Positions 35,067-47,091 of a stretch of 64,000 nucleotides of DNA are shown here, piece by piece; the first letter of the stretch is position 1; each line of letters begins with the position of its first letter. A program made the position numbers and the translations under genes. The notes beneath the pieces were generated by a model that was not told the origin of the DNA, ran no database searches, and was given only the letters and a program-made list of their open reading frames with translations. The stretch covers positions 1,736,001-1,800,000 of the forward strand of contig JARWMV010000234.1 of assembly GCA_030998015.1 (NCBI GenBank), read 5' to 3'. Origin of the DNA: Ceratorhiza oryzae-sativae. Lineage: Eukaryota; Basidiomycota; Agaricomycetes; Cantharellales; Ceratobasidiaceae.

Positions 35067-38000
35067 ATGGCTCTGTCGTTCTCTCGGTCTGGACTGCTAG
35101 ACCTAGGCATGTCCCATTCTCGTGCGCTGGGGCCTGTCTCTCAGCCAGGTGCTGGAAAAACCGCATCTACTTCCGATATTGTGGCTCTGGGAAAAGCGCG
35201 TGCTATTGTTGACGCGCATCTCACCAAGCACGCGTCGAGGATACCGCCGTTGGATGAGACCATCAATGGTGAGCTAACGAGTGCTCCCATTTTCACATAT
35301 GCTAATGTATCGTGCAGCGTCTGCGTCGACGGACTATACGGCCGTTCCCAACGAGCCTTGGGACCAGTTCTACATTCAAAAGGCAGCTTCACTCCCCGAT
35401 GGATTGTTCGAGTACATCGACACCGCTCGGAACCATTCGGTCATGGGATTGTTGCCCGAGATTGACTTTGCATGGATTGTGCTGGGCAACGTCATGCTGT
35501 TGTGGGATTACTCGAATCCAAGGTTCGTTTGCCACTAGCTCCAGCTTGAGCTGTCGGGGCTAAGTTTGTCGTCGTAGCTCCGAGCTGGTTCGGTACGAAC
35601 AAAAAGACAGTCTCATCACGCACGTCGGGTTGGTTCGACCCAAACCTGGCGTATTCGTCGATTCGATCGAACACTTGTTGGTCGTTTGCACGCCGTTTGA
35701 AGTCAAACTCATTGGTGTCGAGATTGCGAATCGGGAGATGAAGCTCTACGATACGGACATTTCGTTGCCGACCGATGCTGTCGAGATGAAATCGGTCGTG
35801 TGTTCCAAGCAAGGCCGGATTTTCATGGTCGGTCACCAGAACGGGTGCTTGTACGAGCTGGCGTATCAGACGTCAGAGGGGTGGTTCAATAAACGGGCTC
35901 AGCTCGTCAATCACTCGAATAGCGGTTATGCGAACTTTATTCCGTCTCTTACTAGCTTTATAATGCCTAAACTCGAAAGTGAGTCCTTTGATAATTGACA
36001 ATTGAGCTTGTCTGATGAGGTGTTTAGACCGACTGCTTGTCCTGGTCTCGGATCCTGACCGAAAATGTCTATACGCACTTACCGACCATAACCATATTCA
36101 AATGTACTTTCTTGGGGCTGGCGAGGACACCCTTCGACATGTTGTAGACGCCAAAGATCTCCGAAACGCCGCCCAGTCGCTTTGTCCTAGTGTTGCTCTG
36201 AACTCGGCCGCTTTCCGCATATGCGCTCTGACCGTCCTGCCTCCGTCCGAGGGCACGTTTGCGGTTTTGGTTGCTGTCACCACCGGGGGTACTCGTCTCT
36301 ACTTTTCCCACCAACGACGCGGATACGCAAACTATGGCTCCGGCTCGTACAACGGTGCTCCTAGTATACTCCAACTTATCCATGTTCGACCTCCCCCTGC
36401 TCAACTTCCTCACCCCGAGCAGCCGTATCAGAATCCTCTGTTTGCGCGGGACCACCTTCAGGCCCTCCCCTCGGCGTCGGTGGGCGGAATCACCCGTGCG
36501 GCGTACCGGATGGGTCTGCTGGTAGCTGTTCAGGAGCTCGAGTCGGGTCCAGACAGCATCCGAAATTCGCTCTTTGTGGCTACGCCAGACCTTGGCAAAA
36601 TTGCTGCCTCTGCGACCGCCGGTCCACCCGGTTCGACCTCGTACGGCGCCGCCCGCCGTCCGGTTTTGCATGAATTTGCGTCGCTCCAAGCGATGCAGAC
36701 CAAGGTGTGGGATATCGCACCAGTGCCGCACAAGGGGAGGGATGGGACTTGGAACGACTTGACCGCTCAGCTCGTCGAGGCCCCAAGGTCGTTTGCGGCG
36801 CTCACCGAGGCGGGGCTGGTGACTTTTACGAAGAAACGGCCGATGGATGTGTTGAAGGATCTGATCGAGGCATCGAGAAAGTTGGGTGATGCTCAATATG
36901 TCACTGCATTCAAGGACAAGTGAGTTTCTTCCTCGCGCTTTCATTGTGGGCTGTTGGTCTGAGCAGGCGGGTAGCTACGGCGTCGATCAATTCTCCATGA
37001 TGTGCTTTGCGCTGTTGAGCGCCAACTCTCATATTGCGGTTGATGGTCGAGCTGCTCTGGGTGCCTCGACGGCCCACCAACGCCTGTTCAACGAAGCACT
37101 CGATGCTGGAGCGAATAGCTTGAGCAAGGACACGCTGCTCATTCTCCAGAACCTGTTGCAACAATTTGGCGGAAAGCCGACAGCAGTCGAGAGAGGTACG
37201 TCGGCCTCTTTTTTCGAGTACGGTAGATGTGAATTGATCCGGTACCCTAGGCACAGATGTACACTATGAATTTAGTGGCCGACACGACGGATTCGCCTCC
37301 TATCTCGCAGGACTGATCAAGCCTCTTTGGAAGCAGCACATCACGAAACTGGGGTACGTCCTGTGTATGACGCAACCCTATTCTGGCTCATATTTTTTTG
37401 CCTAGGCCTGGAGGGAAGCAAGAGTCGAACCTCAGTGTGGAGGCGTTGGTTGAGATCCAAAATGACCTAGGTCGGTTAAAGGACTTTGTGACCAGGTAAA
37501 CGACTAGGACTATCACCGCCGCATCTAGGCTTAACCCCACACATTAGCTATCCCCAGGTCCTTCTGGCCGGTTCAGGAGAGTTCAACATGACACGCGGTG
37601 GAGGTGACCAGGAGGCCCTGAAGGTTCGTGGGGGCTGGACTCGACAAATCTTACGTACTTATGCTTGTCCCCACATACCCCCAGGCAGAGCACACGTCAA
37701 TAGCTCAACTGCAAGCCCTGCTGTTCCGCGTCATTGAGGGCATCTCATTTGTCCTTCTCCTCATCGATTATAAGTTTTCGGAGACGATTGCGCTGTACGT
37801 TTTGCCTATCCCCGCACTCCCAGAATTCGGATGATAGCTAACTTCTCGCTTTGGAAAGGTGTGACCCGACCATCCAGCAGGCCTTGGCTGGACTCACGTT
37901 CGATGGACTCATGACAACGCCCGAGGGCGCTGAGATTGCACGCAGTTTAATCAACAACGTCATTAATCAGCAGATTTCTCAGCAAATCAGCGTGGATGCT

Positions 38001-40053
38001 ATCAGCGAGACTCTACAACAGCGTTGTGGGTCCTTCTGTTCGGCCGCAGATGTCTTGTTGTACAAGGTCGGTTTCTTGGGTTTGTTTTTTTCGTGTGGTA
38101 ATGGATGCTCATGCGAGGACGAGTTAGGCACTTGAGAGTGTTCGCAAGGCGAAAGAGACTCGGGATGTAAACGAGCAACGCAACTGCCTCAAGGAGAGCT
38201 TTAGGTAAGGCTTATTCCAATTCGGATTTTACACGCTAAATGATACAATTTCAGGCTATTCCGCAAGAGTACGCCAACGCTCAGCCTAGAGAAACTCCAA
38301 GAGGTTACAGCCGAGTACCGTGCATTGCGCTACCCGAATGGTGCGGTTCAGCTTCCTTTACAGTGCGCCAAGGACTGGGATGTCGATAACCACGGGAGGG
38401 ACTATTGGCAAAGCGAGCGCATCTCGGGTGATGAACGGCGTGCGGCGTACAAACTTCGCAAAGAATGCTACGCTTGTGTCATTAGAACGTTGCAGGCCTT
38501 TGATGAGGCGAGTGAGATGAGCCAAGGCAAGGATGATGGTTCTGCTGGTATGTGTGTCATGTGTCATGTCAGCGGTCAATCGCAAACACCTCGATTTATT
38601 GCAGAGGATGCCGATGCCGTGCGAAAGAATGCCTACCAGCTTGCACTAGCCTCGGACGACCCTATGTTCCATGCGGAGTTGTATGATTGGTTGGTTAAAC
38701 AAGGCCGAACGGACGATTTGCTCGAGGTAAAGCCCCTATCCGCCCGCGATTTTTAGTACTGAATAGTGAGCATGTGGTTTCCGTAGATTCGAACGCCGTT
38801 CATCGAAGATCATCTGCTGAGCCAGGCCCAAAGCGATGACCGATGGGGCGAGCTCCTGTGGCAATTCTTTGTTCACAGTGGGCAATATCTCCGAGCAGCA
38901 CAAGCACTTCAGTCGCTCGCCGATTCCGAGTGAGTTCAACGCGCGATCTGACCCAAAATAGAAGAAGCTCAACCGTCACTTGCGTAGGAACGACCTGGAT
39001 CTGGAGCGCCGCATTGAATATTTGTCCCTCGCTGTCAGCAATGCTAAATCCCATCCTGGCTCCGAATATGGACAACAAGAGGCTTCTGTCGAGTTCCTGA
39101 CGGATCTTGAGGATAAACTCGAAGTCGCACAGGTCCAACTGGAGATCGCAAATTTGCTTTCGGGGCGATATTCGATAGAAACAAACCCTGAATGGCGACG
39201 GCGCTATGAGACGTTGGCTTCTCGTTTGTTGGATATCTCTATTGTAAGCCCCGAACGCAATCTACGTTGCCCAAGTGTTTAACAACCCTTTGACAGCTTT
39301 ATCGAGAGTTTGCCGACCCAGAGGATCTACATGCGATAAAGTTACTGATCCTGAAGGTCGCTGACCGCCGAGATCCCCCGCTGGTCAGGTCGATCTGGGA
39401 GGCCATTTTTGCACAAGGTATGCCCGTGCTCTGCCCTCTTGCTTTCAGTGCCCCGTTTCATACTCGCTCGGCAGCCGGAACACCCCAGGCTGTTCAAGAA
39501 CAGGTTTCCTCTTTGGCAATGAGGTTCTTCCCCTCGGATATCGCATTCCCTCTGGGTAAGTTTCGAGTTCACGAGCGATATGACCCATGGTCAAATTGTA
39601 CGTATTAACAAATACGCACAGATACGGTGTGTAAACTCCTTGACGAGTTTGTCTGGCTGAAACGGCTCCCACCAACTTGGGCTCCGAACGTGCTGATCAG
39701 TGGAGGTATCCCTTACGACGCGGTCTTTGAAGCGTTGCTGCTTATCCACGAATCCTCGGTATGATAAAGCAAGGCGTTCTATCAATCCCACAGTCTGAGT
39801 AGCTTTATAGGTGCCACCCTACAACGATGCCGCCCGGACGCAACACGTTCTGGCTGAGATTGTGATTCTCTTGGAGGCTTGGTTGGAAGAACAAACTCGC
39901 CCCGGAGCAGGTTCTTCACGAGGAGACTTCCCGGTAAATTATCTGGACGAGGTTGTTTCGGAGCTCATTTTGCGGGCACGGGCGACTGAACAACAGAACG
40001 AGACAACAGCTCGACTACTGGACATCCAGCGTCGACTCCGTCGACGATTCTAA
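35067..40053 (+). CDS. NUP170: Nucleoporin Nup155/Nup170 family, inner ring of the nuclear pore
   Basis: Nineteen exons give 1,326 residues: join(35067..35268,35318..35522,35578..35978,36028..36919,36975..37195,37251..37353,37406..37495,37548..37623,37685..37794,37859..38066,38128..38204,38255..38547,38605..38726,38787..38929,38988..39243,39297..39417,39475..39555,39622..39758,39811..40053). All phases close, and human Nup155 is of similar size. The N-terminal half is the beta-propeller (WDQFYIQKAASLPDGLFEYID, FAWIVLGNVMLLWDY, GCLYELAYQ). The C-terminal half is alpha-solenoid (RCGSFCSAADVLLYK, LFHAEL-like repeats, ALCHxL-like helices). It scaffolds the pore inner ring with Nup53/59 and Nup188/192. 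It is convergent with the next gene, with a 90-bp gap. Confidence 0.95.
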
Positions 40054-40143
40054 TCCTGATTCAAAGTCTCGTTATTATCGGTCGTAAAATGGTACTCATA
40101 TGTAATACAGAAGAATTAGTACATCATCGCTATTGCTAGCTCG

Positions 40144-41145
40144 TCACTGTTTCAGCTCTATGCCCGCTGCCAGCATGCCTGCTAATTCAGACTCGACCTG
40201 AACACTTAGTTCGTTGTCATCACCCAGCGCCCCTAGTCGCCGTTGAAGGACTAGTAAACGGTCCGCCATGCTTTCGAGAATATTAGCGCGTTGTTTGACT
40301 GTGAGCCTTGGGATCAGCCTTTCGAGGTTCGCCTGCATGCCTCGTGAAGTACTACTGAGTAAGATGGCCAGTTCTTTGGCTTGCTCAAGCGTATCAACCT
40401 CCAAAGACGGAAGCGTTAGGTTAAGTCTGGACTCTCGGGCTGCATTTGTTTACCTTTAAGCCATAGCTCACAACATCCTGGGCATCGTCACCCTTTGGAA
40501 CGATCGCCACTACGATAACTGTGGTAAGGAATCTTAATACTTTCATCCCTCCGAAAATACTCCAACACGCGAGGACACGTTGCGTTTGTGCCATGCGAAC
40601 AGCTACAGGAAACGTGAGCTCCCGATCATCCTGTCGAATGAGCTTGAACTTACTGGCTCTCGAGGAATACAGACTCGCCTCCAATGTAAGCGTGCCAGAT
40701 CCCAGATCTAGCCAGCTTCCTTCCTCCGAAAGCCGGTACAATGTAACTGTACTAACTCCCATATATTGAGTGTCTACTACGCTCGTCTTGTCAACCGAGC
40801 GTTTATGTTTGGAGCGTCGTCAAACTCACTCGCCCTGTACTCCTCATCTACACCTTCCATATCCTCACCGGCAAGTTCTAAACCCTCAGACATATCCATT
40901 AGTCTCCACTCCGGGTGGTCGATTATATGTGCTTGGTCCAAGCCTGCTTCAGCCGCGTGCATGTCCAGGACCCCCAACCGTTCATAATCCAGTCCACTTC
41001 TTCTCTTGCTGGAGGTTTCGCGCAACTGCCGATTAGAGCTGGGATACAATGTCTTGCTAGAGGCCGTGACGTCTCGTTTAGGGGGTTTGTTTTTGTCCGC
41101 GCGTAAACGTGAGCAAGAGCGAGTGTTTTTGGATGGGGGAGTCAT
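40144..41145 (-). CDS. Unrecognised 300-residue protein
   Basis: Three exons, complement(join(40144..40398,40454..40751,40797..41145)) or with the first exon ending at 40796, give about 300 residues. The first intron is only 44 nt. Layout: a basic disordered N-terminus, an acidic patch (MSEGLELAGEDMEGVDEEY), a compact beta-rich-looking middle starting TVTLYRLSEEGSWLDLGSG, and a helical C-terminus rich in L/E/R (LVLQRRLGALGD). The middle loosely recalls the PH/EVH1-like start of PP4R3-type proteins, but I would not name it on that basis. No signal peptide or membrane segment. Confidence 0.6.
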
Positions 41146-42479
41146 TTGAGATCGAAGGAGCTACAATATATTTTGTCAGGAACCGCTGAGGGCTATCGTC
41201 CGACGAATCCATTCACCATATTTCGAAAACGAAGGCTAGCAACTCGAATACAGATATAACGAATACGATCGAGAGAAGATAAAATTTGGTTGAAGGGTAC
41301 TCGGGGCCGGCCCTAGGCTTTGAATGTGTGCGGCATGGCCAATGCAGGAATTCACCAAATGGTTTGAACAAAGAGAAAGGTAAAGCCACGTCGCGATGCT
41401 TTGTTGATTTGGCCCATTCTCGATCACCACTTCTTATGGAGTCTAATCCAAGCGCGTCCACAAAGCATAAGCTCAGGTCAAAGCGTTATGTTGGATGGAC
41501 CAAAGGCTCGAACAAAGAATGGCATGGGCCCCATTTGCCCTGTCACAGTACAACGCAGCGTTTACTGAACTAAACAGCATATTGGACCCAGTATTTGCGA
41601 TTCCCCGTACATACGCATATGTCCACTTTCTATGTTTAACGTAGAGCAATATTTTTTATATTTTGTGTGGCCAAGATCTTGAAGTCTCACAATCATGTTT
41701 TAGCTCGAGCGACTTTCAAGACATTTATCGTATACCCCTCCCTTTGAGCCCCATTACTGTCAAGTGATCGACATTTTGCTTTCATTTTCCTGCTCCTAAA
41801 TAGCATATATCTAAGTATTTGTCACCCTTGGCATAAATGGCATCATGGATAACCTATCGGGAGGTGGGCATAGCCATAGCACCACTATTCGAGAGAGTAA
41901 TTTATCCAGAGCTCACTGAATTTGTACAATAAAGTCACAATAATTTGTGGAGTTATTTTGGAGTCTCATGTAAACCTTTGGGCGGTACTGGGAATTGTGG
42001 CTATGCTTAACCTCCTTAATGTAGTCAAGTGTAGCGAGCCGCCCATTCATCGATCCGACCAAAATGCACAGCCAAAAGTATTCGGAATGGACGAGGCATG
42101 ATTCGAACATGCACCGGTAACAGAGTTAAGTTCTGGTTATGTGACCTTTTCACTACTCGCCCTGATTAACACTGATGGATTGCATCGATATAGTCATTCA
42201 CGTGCGGCACAGCACTCTTAATCACTAGTGTATTATTGCACATGTACTCTAGCGTATGGTTTAATTTGCGTTTACTAAAGGCAAGGTGAGCTTCACGTGC
42301 TTGAGGTTTTGTAGATCCATTCATCATCCTTCGTGTCTGTTCGTTTAACAGGCTATTTACGGTTGTCCGAGTCGGGCACGCCGTCCCAAGAAAACATAGC
42401 ATTGCGTACTTCTACAAGTTTTTGGTAGAAAAACAGCGAGTTACCATGTTGGAATGTTTAAAACCCCTACTTCGTCACA
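41146..42479. other. Intergenic, AT-richer, holds a tRNA-like element
   Basis: No protein gene is supported. Composition is more AT-rich than the flanking genes from about 41.5 kb on. The only structured element I found is the tRNA-like sequence at 42088..42162. The right end is the Argonaute 3' flank. Confidence 0.45.
42088..42162 (-). tRNA. tRNA-like sequence, probably a tRNA pseudogene
   Basis: The minus strand has a 7-bp acceptor stem (GGGCGAG with CTCGTCC, one G-U) plus discriminator A, and a perfect T-arm (GCATG/CATGC around TTCGAAT), 75 nt in total. The D-arm is short (GTGA/TCAC with only five loop bases) and lacks a normal D-loop. The middle hairpin pairs as CAGA/TCTG around ACTTAAC and extends further with one mismatch. 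The triplet in the anticodon position is TTA, but position 33 is C instead of the invariant U. That argues against a working tRNA. Confidence 0.45.
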
Positions 42480-45400
42480 TCATTGGAAGCTAGGGTTGTA
42501 AATGGCATTAGGTCGTAGCCGATCGATAATGAGAGGCAAGGAAACGTACTACATGTTCTTCTCCAAAGTTGGGTGGGTTGGTTTATAGGCAGCGCGGATG
42601 CGTTGCAGCATGGCCTCGGCGTCCGTCCCGCTGGCAATTGTCATACTATCTGACAGGTCGTATTCTGCACCAGGAGGAAGATGGTGCTTGGCTCTACCAC
42701 ACACAAGGTCGGCATCTACAGAGCGCTATCGGTTAGCAAATCGTAGCGCTGAATAAAGCAGGGTAGCACCAACAATAAACCGGAGGTGGAATAGACACTG
42801 AGCGAGTGGCGCGGGCGTACACATGGCATAGCGAGAACGTCAGTTTTTGAAGGGCGTCAGGGGTGAAGTTGTTATCGTCATACAAAACGCTGGTAATCCA
42901 AAGTTACAACGACAAATCAGATATTGAAATATCATCTCATACCTATAGTGTGCTGGTCGAGATGTGCCGATCAGCCCTCCATGGCTAAGCAGGAAAAAGT
43001 CGAACTCGAGTGGCTAGAGAGGTTAGAACTTTTAGTAAACGAATCGAGTGTCCTGGCAAGATCTCGACGTACGTGGCCAATGCTGGAGGGCATTTGTGAG
43101 ACGAAGCCGAGAGTACAAGATGAAGTTCACTCACACTGAGTCAATCACTGTCCCTGCCTCACAGTTTCCACTCTTCTGATCAAAAGCTGACTAGGGACTG
43201 GCGGGAACATGCGTGTATGATGACGTTTACCTGCGATATTACGATAGAGTTGAATGTATGCACGATCGGCCATCCAGAATGCTTACCGACAATCACCATT
43301 GTGATTTTTGGCAGGGGCTTCAAATCACATTTCTCGCATGCACCTATAAAGGCTTATTATTCGGCACAACAATTGAGAATATTTTGCATACGTTTGAGGG
43401 CCGGAAGCTCTTTTTCGAGGACTTCCTTGAATTGGCCCTCTGAGCATTCATGAGTAACGAATCATCGCAATAGCTACCAGACTACTCACCAGAGACCCCA
43501 TCGCGATAAAGCAATATGCGCTTTGGCCCAGGATTTGCCTTCTTCTCCACCCCCCTTTGGTAGCCTTGGAAGAGCTTAATGATATGCACTGCCATTTCTT
43601 CAAGGTCTGCGATCACTTCCACGCTTTCAAATCGATTCAGTACCCTGAGCGAATATAGTTTATATACTTGTCTTACCGAGATGCCTGAGCGCGATGAGTA
43701 GCGACATATTTACTGCAAAGAAGTTGCCTCAATCTGTCTCCAGCTGCGGATTTGTGATACTCAACTAACCTAGCAAGCGAGTCAACGCTCCCAACCAGAG
43801 CCGTGAAGGATGGGCGCCCCTCGGTCCCAGGTGCGGGGTGAGCAGCATCAGCACCTGGACCAAGCATTAGACGTAAGCGTGGAATAAGATTATGATGACG
43901 AACCAAGAATCAAAGTAGGATTAGCCGGATCCCCAAGGAATTTAACGGTCGGATCGAGTGGCAGAACAGCGTTGATCCCGCCAAGCTTGACGTTGATCCT
44001 TTGAATCATAGATGCAGCACTCTCCGAATATCCAGGTAAAATTACATACTTCAGACAGACGTTGCCAAAGTATTGTGGATTTCCACCTTTGCACTTTTGG
44101 GCCTTCATACACTGAGTAGCAACCCCCGCCTGGAGTCATAAAATTCTGTTTTACTGAATGGTGTTTTATTTTGTCTGAGACAACTCACGGTGACGTCTCC
44201 GAATCTCAGTAAAGGGGGCGCATTTAGCCTAGATGTACGCTGTATTTCCTAAATCCACTTACCGTTTGACGGCTGGGTAGATGTCACCTGACATTTTCGG
44301 CATGATTGCGACTACGAGGTTTGGTAAGGCTTTGCGTGCTGTCCTAAATTTACCTCCCAAGTCGAAAAGGATCTAGATAAATAGGAGGTCGAGCAGGCTG
44401 CCAGGAGAGTAAGTATGAGTATATACCTTGCCTATGTCACCTTGAGCTACAGTTGACCTTTAGTCAAGCGCAAGGTAACTATCTACGTTTGAACTCACGC
44501 GACGCCCATTCAATCAATGGGTTCATGTCTAGGCCGGTGATACCTGCACAAATCGGTCGGTGAAGGAACCTCAATTAATTAGCGGCAACACCAACCCTTT
44601 TCTTCGCATGCCCTCTTCAACTTTTCAACGGTTTCTCGAGCAACTCTTTCGTCGAAGAAGTTTTGGCGTTCAAAGATCACTAGCATCCAGCCTTTGACCT
44701 GAGCCGGGCTTTTGAGACGCTCGCCTCTCAGGTTCCAGGCGCCGTTCCTTGGTTTCTGTGAACTCTTAGTACAACTAACCGGCAAAAGGGGCTTGAACTA
44801 ACTCACAACAGGTTTATCATACAGGACATTTGGCGCATCAAGGATACGAGCAGGACAGGTGACCGGCTCCGGCTGTACAGTGATGCCAAACTGCGTCACT
44901 GTGTCTGGAAGCCGGGAGCAACTCTGAGCATCGGTAAAAGGAAAATATTGAAGGGCTTACCAGATTTGTAGTCGAGTGACTGGATGACCATACCAGTCAA
45001 CACGGGCTAAATATTCAGTTTACCAAACAGGGCTCACTGTGAGAGATTTTTTGATGGCTTGGAGCCGCTCTTCAGGACGCTGAATGAAGCGTGAGTAGGA
45101 GCTCATACTATCAACCTTGTAACACATGCCTTTCGAGAAAAGTTCACCATCTCGTCCGTTAGCTCTTGTGGGATTTGTTTTCGCATCAATTGTCCAGGCA
45201 AGATTTCACAAAACTCCATAGGAATAATTGCTGTTGACGAAATCTTCATGGATTTTAGCACGAGGCGAAGTGCATATAGAGGCGGGCTGATTCACCTTTA
45301 CGCATGGGATATTTGGATACCTCACAGTCTTGCGGAATGTCCTTTGAAAGTACTGAGCCACTGAGATCATCTGGCCATTATTGTCGAACATCGTGTTCGC

Positions 45401-46856
45401 CGCTCCAGTGGTCGTTAAGCCCCGGATCGACTTCTCGGGACGTTTACCATCCACATAGGTGATTGCAATTCTAAGGTTTTTGAGCCGACTCTCGAGAGAA
45501 CGCAGATCTCGGGCTTGAAGTGATATATAAATTAGTGTCGTAGAATTCTTAAAATTGATGTGGACATACGAGTTAGACGAGCTCCCAGATTGAGGTCTCC
45601 CACTTGGCTCCTGCCCAAGAATGCGAGTGCGTGCTCGATAACAGGACCAGGCTTAAAGCTATTGGAAGATTTAGTCAAAGGACCGACCTGAGGCTTGGAA
45701 GGATGCTTACACGACACCTAATAATCAATGGCAGGTTAAGTTACGATGGACAATCACGGCAGTTAAGAAAACGTCGCACCGGTGCTTGTATCAATATTGA
45801 TATGCATGGAGTTTATCGCTGGTCGGATCGACTGGAACACACCAGGCCAGAGTTCCTACAAGCAAAGTTTAGGCACAAGAAATCTACGGCTCTTCCGTCA
45901 ACCGTACCAGACCCATTGCTACGGACTTCTTTCCCTCTGGCAAGAAAAACGAGCGTGCGTTGAATGTGAACTTGCTGGGAAATACAAATAAACCTAATGA
46001 ATTTATCCCATGGCTTCAAGGCGCAATAATACTCACGAAATTGGTTCATGGCGAAGAGCGACGTTCAGTGCCGTCAACGCGGTCAGCACAACATTATCTT
46101 GCGACTGTTGGCCTCGTTGAAATCGAGAAAGCACCCTATCCATACGTCATTAGCCGGGAGCAGATACTCAGCTGTGCCCAGACTCACTCTGGATTAATCG
46201 TCGCGGCTAGCTGAATCTTGATCTTCCGCGTACGTGCTGGGCGATCCGGACGAGGATTTCCCATCGGCATGTCGAACTGAAGATCCATCAGCAGCCAGCA
46301 TAGCCATAAAACTTCGGCACATACGATACGAGTGTCGGCATCCCCTAAGGCGAGTTTCTTGGTAGTAAACAAGTTCTTCTTCCCATCATAGACGCCCTTG
46401 GGACTGAAGATATTCGGTTCGAGACGTTCCTGGAGTGTCTTCATTGTTTCAACGTTCGCACGCGCCGGGAGTGCTCTGTCGCCTCCGATCTCTGAAAAAT
46501 CACTCGTGAGCTATCCATCACACCGACATAAGAGCCCTAGGGAGACTCACCAACTATATATGTGGGATTGGGCGTGAGGATTGTTAGCCCGATGGAAATG
46601 GTGTCCTGGAGAACACACCATCATAGTGATAAATTGTCCCAGTGGGGATTGTGCACACGAAATGGTTCACAATGACTTGAGTTGAACGACCCCCTTTACC
46701 GTATCCGGGTCGCTTAACACCAACAGTTTCAATATGGGCTGGGGGCGCTGCAGCAGCGGCAGCTCCACCACCACCACCAGCCGCACTCCCGCCTCCTCCT
46801 CCACCCCCACCGCCTCCGGCGCCGGCAGGCGTCTTCTTCGCACGTTTGGGAGGCAT
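42480..46856 (-). CDS. Argonaute (RNA interference effector), 31 exons
   Basis: About 878 residues from 31 exons: complement(join(42480..42489,42550..42715,42774..42889,42943..43013,43073..43082,43135..43230,43287..43343,43392..43439,43490..43623,43677..43712,43770..43854,43904..43998,44050..44129,44189..44204,44263..44311,44354..44372,44427..44446,44499..44543,44596..44755,44807..44904,44961..44979,45038..45079,45130..45243,45296..45513,45570..45658,45773..45855,45908..45974,46037..46135,46188..46276,46325..46491,46619..46856)). It binds small RNAs and silences matching transcripts. A Gly/Ala-rich start precedes the N domain ([11 protein letters not shown]), L1, PAZ (MISVAQYFQ...YPNIPCV...IPMEFCEI), MID and PIWI. 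The PIWI tetrad appears as D-E-D-D: GADAAHP (43847..43849), EVIADL (43617..43619), YRDGVSEGQF (43500..43502) and YYADLVC (42708..42710). The tail ends MYFQ. One base seems missing near 43186-43197. Confidence 0.93.
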
Positions 46857-47091
46857 ATTACCAAATTTGACAGGATTTGGCTGTTTAGTTAGGGCGTAAA
46901 ATGAAGGGGAATTGGGTGAGGTGGCTGGTGGCTAAGCCTTGTACTTATTTGTAGCTCCGGAAGCAAACACGGATCAGGCACGCGGGTTCGCCCCGAATAG
47001 TAAACAGGCGTTACGTTCCCGTTTGATTTTTTTGGTCACGTGTGGTACATACAATACGGGAAGAAAACAAGCACATTAAAGCATTCGGTCA
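46857..47091. other. Short spacer between CWC22 and Argonaute
   Basis: Only 235 bp lie between the CWC22 stop and the Argonaute start on the same strand. It must hold the CWC22 terminator and the Argonaute promoter and leader. CACGTG occurs at about 47037-47042. No TATA box is obvious. Confidence 0.5.

Noticed and set aside
36069..36944. 291-codon minus-strand frame
   Set aside because: Antisense to the largest Nup170 exon, which is clearly conserved on the plus strand.
43645..43676. A 32-nt intron in Argonaute
   Set aside because: Using the later acceptor at 43624 gives 53 nt and the conserved ASRVEVIADL junction.
45007..45037. A 31-nt intron in Argonaute
   Set aside because: Extending the acceptor to ATCCAG at 44980 gives a normal 58-nt intron and a better family match, so no ultra-short intron is needed.
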